From: Methanomassiliicoccus sp. UBA386
GTDB taxonomy: Archaea > Thermoplasmatota > Thermoplasmata > Methanomassiliicoccales > Methanomassiliicoccaceae
Reading direction: 5' to 3'
DNA length: 7,672 nucleotides
NCBI GenBank assembly: GCA_002498285.1
Contig: DAGU01000078.1
Span: 25,034 to 32,705 of the forward strand
Position numbers and translations under genes: made by a program. Positions 1 to 5,888 of the stretch are shown in pieces (position 1 is the first letter of the stretch; each line of letters opens with the position of its first letter). The notes beneath the pieces are model-generated. The model saw only the letters and a list, made by a program, of their open reading frames with translations. It searched no databases and had not been told where the DNA came from.

Positions 1-791
1 GGGAGGAGGAGATCGACTATGCCAAGGAGAATGGCATCCCCATCCCGGTGAAGAAGGCCAGCCCCTATTCGGTCGATGAGAACCTGTGGGGCCGGAGCTG
101 CGAATGCGGCGCCATCGAGGATGCCTCCCAGGAGCCGCCTGAAGATTCCCGGGCCTGGACGACATCGCCGCAGAACGCTCCGGACATACCGGCCTACGTG
201 GAGATAGGTTTCGAGAAGGGCATACCTGTCTCACTGGACGGAGAGAGGTCTGGTCCGGTAGAGCTCATCGTTCGCCTGAACGAGCTGGCCGGCTCCCATG
301 GCGTGGGCCGCATAGACCACGTGGAGGACCGCCTGGTCGGCATCAAGTCCCGCGAGACCTACGAGTGCCCGGCGGCGGTCACCCTGATCAAGGCGCACCA
401 GTCACTGGAGGGGATGGTGCTGACCAGGGACGTGCTGTCGTTCAAGAAGGGGGCCGAGCAGCGCTACGCCGAGCTGGCCTATGACGGTTATTGGTTCTCC
501 CCTCTCCGTGAGGCCCTGGACGCCTTCATGGAGAAGACCCAGGAGTTCGTCACCGGCACGGTGCGGGTAAAGCTGTTCAAGGGCATGGCGGAGGTCGTGG
601 GCCGGAGCTCGCCGTACTCGCTGTACAACGAAGGTCTTGCCACCTATGCCAGGGGGGACGAGTTCGATCATACCTCGGCCAAGGGGTTCATCTACGTATG
701 GGGCCTTCCCCTCCGCACGGCCGCCTCGGCGTATCAGAACGGCAGGCCATCGGCCGAGGAGGATGATCGGCTCCACAAACCGCTTCCATAA
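1..791 (+). CDS. argG: Argininosuccinate synthase, C-terminal part (5' end outside window)
   Basis: ATP-dependent ligase joining citrulline and aspartate to argininosuccinate, the penultimate step of arginine synthesis, in the cytoplasm. The reading frame is open from base 3 and 262 residues are visible of a family length near 400, so the N-terminal ATP-binding part is missing only because of the window edge. Visible family signatures, in order: GIPIPVKKASPYSVDENLWG near the left edge, the block ending with NAPDIPAYVEIGFEKGIPV, HGVGRIDHVEDRLVGIKSRE, YDGYWFSPLREALDAF with TQEFVTGTVRVKL, and the closing GRSSPYSLYNEGLATY with FDHTSAKGFI. An internal GTG at 48 could be mistaken for a start, but homology continues upstream of it. 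The gene ends in TAA and is followed after 39 bp by argH, so the two are probably co-transcribed. Identification is firm; nothing odd is seen in the visible part. Confidence 0.97.
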   Translation, partial: EEEIDYAKENGIPIPVKKASPYSVDENLWGRSCECGAIEDASQEPPEDSRAWTTSPQNAPDIPAYVEIGFEKGIPVSLDGERSGPVELIVRLNELAGSHGVGRIDHVEDRLVGIKSRETYECPAAVTLIKAHQSLEGMVLTRDVLSFKKGAEQRYAELAYDGYWFSPLREALDAFMEKTQEFVTGTVRVKLFKGMAEVVGRSSPYSLYNEGLATYARGDEFDHTSAKGFIYVWGLPLRTAASAYQNGRPSAEEDDRLHKPLP

Positions 792-820
792 TCATTCCCC
801 AAGGGTATGGGCGAACAGGA

Positions 821-825
821 AGGTG
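821..825 (+). promoter_or_regulatory. Shine-Dalgarno site of argH
   Basis: AGGTG matches the core of the archaeal anti-SD target (GGAGGTGATC) and lies 5 nt before the ATG at 831. It decides between the starts at 807 and 831 in favour of the latter. It is also consistent with argH being an internal operon gene translated from an SD site, unlike the SD-less genes downstream. Confidence 0.6.
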
Positions 826-830
826 CAGAC

Positions 831-2312
831 ATGGGGCAGGAACGGAAGATGCTGTGGTCCGGGAGATTCGCGCAGGGGGCGGCCGATGAGACGCTGGCGT
901 TCACCTCCTCGCTGGCGGTGGACAGAAGGTTGGCGAGGTATGACATCCTGGGCTCCTTGGCCCACGCCCGCATGTTGGCCCGCCAGGGCGTCATAGCTCC
1001 GGAGGACGGGGAGCGCATCGTCGATGGGCTGAAGAAGCTGTACGCGCAGGCGGAGAGCGGCGCCCTGGCGATCGATCCGAAGCTGGAGGACATCCATTCG
1101 AACGTCGAGCTCTTGCTCACATCCATGATCGAGGATGCCGGGGCCCGACTCCATACCGGCAGGAGCAGGAACGATCAGGTCGCCACCGATCTGAGGATGT
1201 GGCAGAGGGACGCCGTCCTCGAGACGATGGAGGCCATCTACGAGCTGGAGCATGTTCTCATGGAGCGGGCATCTGACAACGTCGAGGTGATCATGCCCGG
1301 CTTCACGCATGTCCAGCATGCCCAGCCCATATCGCTGGCGCACCACCTGATGGCACATTTCCAGCGGCTGGCCCGGGACGCCGAGCGCTTCGCCCAGTGC
1401 TATCGCCGCACCAACGTCTCACCGCTCGGCTCGGCTGCTCTGGCCGGGACGACATTTAACATCGACCGATTGTACACGGCCGACATGCTGGCCTTTGATG
1501 CCCCCTGCGCCAACTCCCTGGACGGCGTCAGCGACCGCGACTTCGTGGCTGAATACCTCTTCGCGGCCTCCCTGTGCGCCGTGCATCTGAGCTCGATGTG
1601 CGAGGAGCTGGTGTACTGGTCCTCTCCGGAGTTCGGCTTCGTGGATATCGACGACGCCCACTCCACCGGCTCCAGCATCATGCCGCAGAAGAAGAATCCC
1701 GACGTGGCCGAGCTGACCCGCGGCCGGGCGGGGGCGGCGATCGGCGACCTGGTCAACATGCTGTGCACCCTGAAATCGCTGCCGCTGTCGTACAACCGCG
1801 ATCTGCAGGAGGACAAGGCGGCGCTGTTCGCCTGTCACGACCGGACGGTCTCCTGCCTGCGCCTGGCCGCGGCCATGGTCGCCGCCATGAGATTTGACAA
1901 GGAACGCATGCTGGCCGCCACCCGCGACGGGTTCCTGAACGCCACTGACCTGGCCGATTACCTCGTCACCAAGGGGTTACCCTTCCGCCGGGCGCACGAG
2001 GCCGTGGGGGCGGCGGTGCGGTACTGCATAGAGCAAGGGAAGCGGCTAGAGGAGCTGACGCTCGACGAGCTGCGATCGTTCAGCGAGCTGGTCGAAGAGG
2101 ACGTGTTCTCCGTACTGCCTGTGGAGAGGTGCGTCCTCCGCCGCATGTCAGTCGGAGGCACATCGCCAAACGTCATACCGATGCAGTTCAGTCAGGGGAT
2201 GTCGGCGCTGCGCAAGCAGTCGGAGATGTTCCAGAATGAGAGGGCCCGCCTGCGGTCGGCGTACCAGCGGCTGCTGGATCGAGGAACGCCGAACGGAAAG
2301 AGTCTTGTCTAA
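831..2312 (+). CDS. argH: Argininosuccinate lyase
   Basis: Cleaves argininosuccinate to arginine and fumarate, the last step of arginine biosynthesis; fumarase/aspartase superfamily, normally a cytoplasmic homotetramer. From the chosen ATG the protein has 493 residues, a little longer than the usual 450-470. It opens with the typical LWSGRF block. HTGRSRNDQV at residues 108-117 is substrate-binding, THVQHAQP at 159-166 carries the catalytic His of the family (H160), and GSSIMPQKKNP at 280-290 is the superfamily signature loop with the catalytic serine. I chose the start at 831 because AGGTG at 821-825 gives a Shine-Dalgarno match at 5 nt spacing. The in-frame ATG at 807 would add 8 residues, but its only purine run (AAGGG) lies 1 nt away. 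The gene follows argG by 39 bp. Its TAA overlaps the stop of the opposing gene by 4 bp. Identity is certain, the exact start less so. Confidence 0.97.
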   Translation: MGQERKMLWSGRFAQGAADETLAFTSSLAVDRRLARYDILGSLAHARMLARQGVIAPEDGERIVDGLKKLYAQAESGALAIDPKLEDIHSNVELLLTSMIEDAGARLHTGRSRNDQVATDLRMWQRDAVLETMEAIYELEHVLMERASDNVEVIMPGFTHVQHAQPISLAHHLMAHFQRLARDAERFAQCYRRTNVSPLGSAALAGTTFNIDRLYTADMLAFDAPCANSLDGVSDRDFVAEYLFAASLCAVHLSSMCEELVYWSSPEFGFVDIDDAHSTGSSIMPQKKNPDVAELTRGRAGAAIGDLVNMLCTLKSLPLSYNRDLQEDKAALFACHDRTVSCLRLAAAMVAAMRFDKERMLAATRDGFLNATDLADYLVTKGLPFRRAHEAVGAAVRYCIEQGKRLEELTLDELRSFSELVEEDVFSVLPVERCVLRRMSVGGTSPNVIPMQFSQGMSALRKQSEMFQNERARLRSAYQRLLDRGTPNGKSLV

Positions 2313-2671
2313 TACTCACCCAGCGCGTTCCATTCCAGGTCGTGCTTCACCCCGGCCTTGGAGAGGACCTTAGAGAGCTTCTCCCCCAGGCGGCCGACCT
2401 CGGTGGACGCGGATACGGACTTTATGTAGAACTGTTTGCTGCCGATGGGAAAGACCATGCGCATGCGCCCCTTTCGGTTGTATCCCTCAGGCTTCTCGTT
2501 CTTCTCCAGCGCCCTCTTGTTGATGTGGATGAACATCTGCAGGACGTCATCGTCATCGGGCATCTGGTTCGTCTCTTCCAGGAAAATGGTGAGCAACTCC
2601 GGAAAGACCTCAGCCAGGTCCCTGTACTCGACCTCATCGCCGAGCATGAAATGCCCACTGGTAGCCTTCAT
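2309..2671 (-). CDS. Uncharacterised 120-residue protein
   Basis: I do not recognise the family. The protein is soluble-looking, with no membrane segment or signal peptide. It has an acidic, probably helical first half (residues about 12-45, including FPELLTIFLEETNQ followed by a PDDDD stretch) and a basic middle (about 52-70, KRALEKNEKPEGYNRKGRMR). After a probable strand (MVFPIGSKQFYIKSV) comes an amphipathic helix (TEVGRLGEKLSKVLSKAG). There are no cysteines, so no zinc finger. I take the ORF as real because its ATG has a TATA-like box 26 nt upstream and no SD, the leaderless pattern seen elsewhere here. It also fills the space between argH and the divergent promoter region, and its composition is protein-like, unlike the Arg/Gly/His-rich shadow frames of this GC-rich DNA. 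It ends with TAG, the only amber stop in the window. It is divergent from thiDN, so a shared control region is possible. Function unknown. Confidence 0.75.
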   Translation of the reverse strand: MKATSGHFMLGDEVEYRDLAEVFPELLTIFLEETNQMPDDDDVLQMFIHINKRALEKNEKPEGYNRKGRMRMVFPIGSKQFYIKSVSASTEVGRLGEKLSKVLSKAGVKHDLEWNALGEY

Positions 2672-2692
2672 TACTGATTCGAAAGGGGATAG

Positions 2693-2701
2693 AATATATA
2701 A
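2693..2701 (-). promoter_or_regulatory. TATA-box promoter of the 120-residue gene
   Basis: Read on the minus strand the bases are TTATATATT, close to the archaeal TATA consensus. The centre is about 26 nt from the A of the ATG at 2671, which places transcription start at or next to the start codon. No Shine-Dalgarno match lies before that ATG, so a leaderless mRNA is likely. The sequence is nearly symmetric, so weak firing toward thiDN cannot be excluded; that would give a leader of roughly 55-60 nt containing the palindrome at 2712-2728. Confidence 0.6.
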
Positions 2702-2711
2702 TGTTATCTGG

Positions 2712-2728
2712 TCGGATTGCCAAACCGA
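2712..2728. promoter_or_regulatory. 17 bp imperfect palindrome, candidate operator
   Basis: TCGGATTG and CAAACCGA form 8-base arms around a single central C; seven of the eight pairs are complementary. It lies between the two divergent TATA-like boxes, 10 bp from the one facing left (ends 2701) and 22 bp from the one facing right (starts 2751). That is a sensible place for a dimeric regulator acting on one or both genes. Dyads of this size arise by chance fairly often, so the assignment rests mainly on position. Confidence 0.35.
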
Positions 2729-2750
2729 TGTTGGGGCTGGGCAGGTGGTG

Positions 2751-2759
2751 TTTAATTAA
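2751..2759 (+). promoter_or_regulatory. TATA-box promoter of thiDN
   Basis: TTTAATTAA is an AT-only block in GC-rich surroundings, centred 25 nt before the ATG at 2780. This is the distance expected if transcription starts at the start codon. The bases directly before the ATG show no convincing SD, which supports a leaderless transcript and the choice of the ATG at 2780 over the one at 2792. No purine-rich BRE of classical form is evident. Confidence 0.6.
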
Positions 2760-2779
2760 CCCAATGAAATGTCCCAGGC

Positions 2780-4078
2780 ATGCTTGTGGCCATGACCATC
2801 GCCGGTTCCGACTCGTCGGGAGGGGCCGGACTGCAGGCAGACCTGAAGGCGTTCGCCTCCGAAGGGGTTCACGGAGCAGTGGCCATCACCGCAATCACTG
2901 CCCAGAACACTCAGCGGGTGGCGGGCATCCACGCCCTTCCTCCGGAGCAGGTGCTGGCGCAGATCGATGCGGTGCTGGAGGATGTCCATGTATCGGCCGC
3001 CAAGACGGGGATGCTGTACTCGGGCGCCATCGCCCGGGCGGTGGCCAAACGGCTTCGCGATGAGCGCATCCCGCTGGTGGTGGACCCGGTCATGGTCGCC
3101 GGGGTGGGCGACGGGCTCAGCCTCAGCGACCTTGCGGACGCCGTTCGCGATGAGCTCGCTGCGATCGCCACCGTCCTGACGCCCAACATACCGGAGGCCG
3201 AGGTGCTGCTGGGCCGCACCATCGCCGGTGAGGACGACGCGATGGAGGCTTGCCGCGAGCTATCCGCGCTGGGGAGCGAGGCGGTGCTGCTCAAGGGAGG
3301 CCATGCCGAGGGGCCCACCTGCCGCGACCTCCTCTTCCATGAAGGGCGGTTCACGGTGATGGAGCACGCCCGGGTGCCGATCCGCGGCCATGGCGGCGGA
3401 TGCGCTCTCGCGGCCTTTCTGGCGGCCAACCTGGCCAAGGGCCACTCCTTGGAGGACGCGGCCATCAGGAGCAACGAGTCGGTAAGGCATGCGGTGGCGG
3501 ACAACTACCCCATAGGGCATGGCGTGCCGGTCGTGAACCCCCTGTCGCGCTTGTACCGAAGCGCCTCGAGCCACGAGGTGTCGGAAAAGCTTCTCGGCGC
3601 TGCCCGGGAGGCCGCGTGCCTCATGCCGGGGGACTGGGTGGCCCAGGGCGGCACCGAGTTCGTCTACGCCCTGCCGTCCGCCCGGGGGACGAGGGACATA
3701 TGCGCTCTGGAGGCGCCGATCGTCAGCAGGAGCGGCCGCGCCCTGCTCCCCGCCGGGGTGGCGTTCGGCGCCTCTCCCCGCATGACGGCCATCATCCGAG
3801 CGGCTATGGCCCGGGACGGCGGCATGCGCTCGGCCATCGGCCTTCGTCACTCCCCAGAGACGGCGGCGCGGCTCACCGACACGGGCATGCGGGCGCTGCC
3901 GATAAAGAGGGTAAGCATTATCGAGGGAGAGAACTCAACGGATACCGGCTTAAATGCCAGGGGCTTCGTACCAGATGCCGTGTTCGGCCTCCTGGGGCCA
4001 GGGAAGGCTTCGGTGATGTACCTTCTGGGCCGTGATCCCGGGGAGGTTCTGGACAAGCTCAGGAAGCTGGTTGAATGA
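2780..4078 (+). CDS. thiDN: ThiD-ThiN fusion: HMP(-P) kinase plus thiamine-phosphate synthase domain, with altered key residues
   Basis: The ThiD part (about residues 1-255) is a ribokinase-fold enzyme that phosphorylates hydroxymethylpyrimidine and its phosphate. The ThiN part (about 265-432) is, in archaea, the alternative thiamine-phosphate synthase replacing ThiE. ThiD shows TIAGSDSSGGAGLQADLKAF (6-25), ITAITAQNT (36-44), DPVMVAGVGDG (102-112), TPNIPEAEVLLG (134-145) and LLKGGH (170-175). Its anion-hole loop reads GHGGGCALAA with Cys208, where ThiD usually has HGTGCT. ThiN shows FVYALPSARG (294-303), FGAS (329-332), a PDAVFGLLGPGK block (398-409) and the terminal LGRDPGEVLDKL. Length 432 fits full ThiDN. 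Several ThiN positions look changed: API at 312-314 where I expect GRI, FGASPR where I expect FGAS-x-H, GPGKAS where I expect GKE. Its TGA overlaps the next gene's ATG by 4 bp. Family assignment is firm; activity of the ThiN half is uncertain. Confidence 0.9.
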   Translation: MLVAMTIAGSDSSGGAGLQADLKAFASEGVHGAVAITAITAQNTQRVAGIHALPPEQVLAQIDAVLEDVHVSAAKTGMLYSGAIARAVAKRLRDERIPLVVDPVMVAGVGDGLSLSDLADAVRDELAAIATVLTPNIPEAEVLLGRTIAGEDDAMEACRELSALGSEAVLLKGGHAEGPTCRDLLFHEGRFTVMEHARVPIRGHGGGCALAAFLAANLAKGHSLEDAAIRSNESVRHAVADNYPIGHGVPVVNPLSRLYRSASSHEVSEKLLGAAREAACLMPGDWVAQGGTEFVYALPSARGTRDICALEAPIVSRSGRALLPAGVAFGASPRMTAIIRAAMARDGGMRSAIGLRHSPETAARLTDTGMRALPIKRVSIIEGENSTDTGLNARGFVPDAVFGLLGPGKASVMYLLGRDPGEVLDKLRKLVE

Positions 4079-5244
4079 AGATCGCGATGTTCACGGATTC
4101 GTACCACCCCGCCAAGGACGGCGTTGTCAATTCCATCTTGCTTACCAAGGAGGGGCTGGAGCGCCTGGGGCACGAGGTGTTCATCTTCGCCCCCGAGCCC
4201 TGGGACAAGGCGGACCGGGAGGGGGACGTGTTCTACTTCCGCTCGACCGCCTTCAGGAGCTACCCTGGATACACCGTCCCGATCTATCCGAGCAACAAGT
4301 GCGAGATACTGTCCAAGCTGAACGTGGACCTCATACACACCCATGGTCTGCTTTTCATGGGGGTCCGCTCCATGTTCGCCGCCCGCACCCTGGTCAAGCC
4401 GGTGGTGGTGACGTTCCACACCATGATCACCGAGGCAGCCCACTACTACGCCCGTCTGCCCATACCGGAGTGGATGACCGACCGGCTGTTCTGGATCTAC
4501 CTCCGCCAGCTGCTGGAGCGGGCCGACGCGGTGGTAGCGCCCACCGAGGCCATCCGGCAGGAGCTGCTGAAGTACGCGCCCGACATGCATCGCATCGACG
4601 TGATACCGACCGGAGTGGATTGCGAGCGGTTCTCGCCGACCAATGACGGCTCCCGCGTGCGGCAGAAGTACGGCCTCGACGGGGAGAAGGTGCTCATGCA
4701 CGTGGGCAGGGTGGCCATGGAAAAGAACCTCGACCTGCTCCTGGACGGATTTTCCCGCCTGGTCGATCGCGAACCGGATGCCAGGCTGCTCATCGTGGGC
4801 GAAGGTCCCGCAAAGAAGCACTACATGCAGAGCGCTGTGGACAAGGGCGTGGCCGACAGGGTCATCTTCACCGGGTTCGTCCCGGACAGCGAGCTGGCGC
4901 AGTTCTATGCGGCCTGCGACGCCTTCACCATCGCGTCCAAGTTCGAGACCCAGGGCCTGGCGGCCCTCGAGGCCATGGCCACCGGGAAGCCAGTGGCCGG
5001 CATCAACTACAGGGCGGTGGCGGAGATGATACGGCATGGGGAGAACGGGTTCCTCTTCGAGGACGATCCGGTCTCGTGCGCCGAGGCCATGCTCGATGCC
5101 ATTAACTGCTCCCCTCAGGTGCGCCAGTCCGCCCGAGCCACCGCGGAGGGCTATTCCGTGGATGGCAGCGTTGCCAGACTGCTCGAGCTGTATGAGTTCG
5201 CCATCGAACGCAAGAAGCGAAATGCTAACGGAAGGATTTTTTAA
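4075..5244 (+). CDS. GT4-family glycosyltransferase (GT-B fold), diacylglycerol-glucosyltransferase-like
   Basis: Retaining glycosyltransferase using a nucleotide-sugar donor, probably at the inner membrane face. The 389 residues match the two-domain GT-B length. The N-terminal acceptor domain begins MKIAMFTDSYHPAKDGVVNS, with the loop near residue 17 characteristic of the subgroup containing glycolipid synthases of the diglucosyl-diacylglycerol and SQD2/PimB kind. LIHTHG (87-91) and TFHT (113-116, His115) are further family positions. The C-terminal donor domain has GR plus K (Arg212, Lys217 in GRVAMEKN), LLIVGEGP (238-245), VIFTGFVP (263-270) and the E-x7-E motif with Glu291 and Glu299 (ETQGLAALE). 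No membrane span is seen; the C-terminus is basic (ERKKRN), which may help membrane association. The ATG sits inside the last codons of thiDN (ATGA), so translational coupling is likely. Donor and acceptor cannot be read from sequence; an archaeal glycolipid is my guess. Confidence 0.9.
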   Translation: MKIAMFTDSYHPAKDGVVNSILLTKEGLERLGHEVFIFAPEPWDKADREGDVFYFRSTAFRSYPGYTVPIYPSNKCEILSKLNVDLIHTHGLLFMGVRSMFAARTLVKPVVVTFHTMITEAAHYYARLPIPEWMTDRLFWIYLRQLLERADAVVAPTEAIRQELLKYAPDMHRIDVIPTGVDCERFSPTNDGSRVRQKYGLDGEKVLMHVGRVAMEKNLDLLLDGFSRLVDREPDARLLIVGEGPAKKHYMQSAVDKGVADRVIFTGFVPDSELAQFYAACDAFTIASKFETQGLAALEAMATGKPVAGINYRAVAEMIRHGENGFLFEDDPVSCAEAMLDAINCSPQVRQSARATAEGYSVDGSVARLLELYEFAIERKKRNANGRIF

Positions 5245-5245
5245 A
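5237..5245 (+). promoter_or_regulatory. TATA-like promoter of the VTT membrane gene; T6 run may also terminate upstream transcripts
   Basis: TTTTTTAAA spans the TAA stop of the first glycosyltransferase (5242-5244). Its centre is about 27 nt before the ATG at 5268, matching the spacing of the two TATA-like boxes near 2700 and 2751, and no SD precedes that ATG. The T6 run (5237-5242) also resembles the oligo-T signals that end archaeal transcripts. One short element could therefore both close the thiDN unit and open the next, which would leave the two downstream genes under separate control. Confidence 0.45.
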
Positions 5246-5267
5246 GGATACCCTTGTATCGCCTGGA

Positions 5268-5888
5268 ATGAGCGACCTGGGCATAGGATACATCATTGCG
5301 GAACTGTTCGGTCCGCTGGGAGCCGTAGGCGGCATCCTTTGCATACTGTTGCTCTTCTTCATCGACGCCGTGATCTTTCCTACCCTGCCAGAGCTGTTCA
5401 CGGTGCTGGTGTTCGTGCAGGGCTATGGCATGGACCCCTTTCTGCTGGGCGTCCTGATCCTAGCGGCCATCGCCGTGGGGGAGGTCGCCGGACTCCTGAC
5501 CCTGTACGGGATAGTGAAGCGGCTCCGCGTGCCGGCCCGCCTGCAGAGGGTCGTCATGAGCTACCGCGACTTCCTGGTGTGCCAGGACGAGAAGATGATC
5601 CTGGTGAACCGCGTGGCCCCGGTGCTTCCGCTCATGGGGGCGTTCGTGGCATTGTCCCATTGGGACCTCAAGCGCTCCATCGCCTACCTGCTCATAGGCG
5701 GAATGACCAAGTATGGCCTCATCCTGCTTCTCAGCGGGTTCTTCCTCGCCTATATGGAGAGGGGGACGGCCACCACTGTCACCCTCATCATGGTGCTGGT
5801 GGTCATCGCGCTGAGCTTCGCGGCCACCCTGGTGCGCAAACGCCGTATGAAAATGGAGATGCGTAAGGATGCGGATCGTACAGCTTAA
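5268..5888 (+). CDS. VTT/DedA-like integral membrane protein
   Basis: 206-residue hydrophobic protein with probable spanning or re-entrant segments at about residues 16-36, 40-52, 57-81, 111-131, 137-162 and 168-188, and a basic cytoplasmic tail (RKRRMKMEMRK). The pattern resembles the DedA/VTT superfamily. The first half has a FPTLPEL loop (37-43) followed by a GEVAG turn (71-75) ahead of LTLYGIVKRL. The second half has N-R-x-x-P-x-x-P (Arg115, Pro118, Pro121) in VNRVAPVLPLMGAF, the counterpart of the conserved Arg/Pro re-entrant loop. Bacterial members include recyclers of undecaprenyl phosphate, and eukaryotic VTT proteins scramble lipids, so lipid or polyprenyl-phosphate movement is a reasonable inference. 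The small multidrug export family (Sm_multidrug_ex) is an alternative. It starts 23 bp after one glycosyltransferase and overlaps the next by 20 bp, suggesting shared work on a glycolipid. Real gene: very likely; family: moderately sure. Confidence 0.75.
   Translation: MSDLGIGYIIAELFGPLGAVGGILCILLLFFIDAVIFPTLPELFTVLVFVQGYGMDPFLLGVLILAAIAVGEVAGLLTLYGIVKRLRVPARLQRVVMSYRDFLVCQDEKMILVNRVAPVLPLMGAFVALSHWDLKRSIAYLLIGGMTKYGLILLLSGFFLAYMERGTATTVTLIMVLVVIALSFAATLVRKRRMKMEMRKDADRTA
5855..5858 (+). promoter_or_regulatory. Shine-Dalgarno site of the second glycosyltransferase
   Basis: GGAG lies 10 nt before the ATG at 5869, inside the coding end of the membrane-protein gene; a second purine run (AAGG) abuts the ATG. 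Nearby ATGs at 5853 and 5859 are in the frame of the upstream gene and cannot serve. This supports the 5869 start and a 20 bp overlap with the membrane-protein gene. Confidence 0.5.

Noticed and set aside
807..830. An 8-residue longer N-terminus for argH from the ATG at 807
   Set aside because: The purine run before it is only 1 nt from the ATG, while the ATG at 831 has AGGTG at good spacing and fits the family N-terminus better.
2264..2277. CCAGC/GCTGG hairpin near the end of argH as a terminator for the opposing gene
   Set aside because: Only a 5 bp stem with no following T-run; ordinary within GC-rich coding DNA.
2342..2677. Plus-strand open frame antisense to the 120-residue gene
   Set aside because: The minus-strand frame has the better composition and a TATA-like box placed correctly before its ATG; the plus frame has neither.
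2688..2708. GATA...TATC dyad around the TATA-like box at 2693-2701
   Set aside because: Only the outer four bases and a few inner ones pair; the symmetry mostly follows from the AT-rich box itself.
2672..2779. TPP riboswitch upstream of thiDN
   Set aside because: The expected CUGAGA-type core is not present, and the predicted leaderless start leaves no room for a leader.
3847..5037. A 396-codon open frame on the minus strand opposite thiDN and the first glycosyltransferase
   Set aside because: It spans the junction of two well-identified genes. Its translation is His/Gly/Arg/Val-rich without any family pattern, as expected for the complement of GC-rich codons.
5036..5866. A 276-codon plus-strand frame running across the end of the first glycosyltransferase and the membrane gene
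   Set aside because: Pro/Arg/Gly-rich translation overlapping two convincing genes in other frames; no motif recognised.
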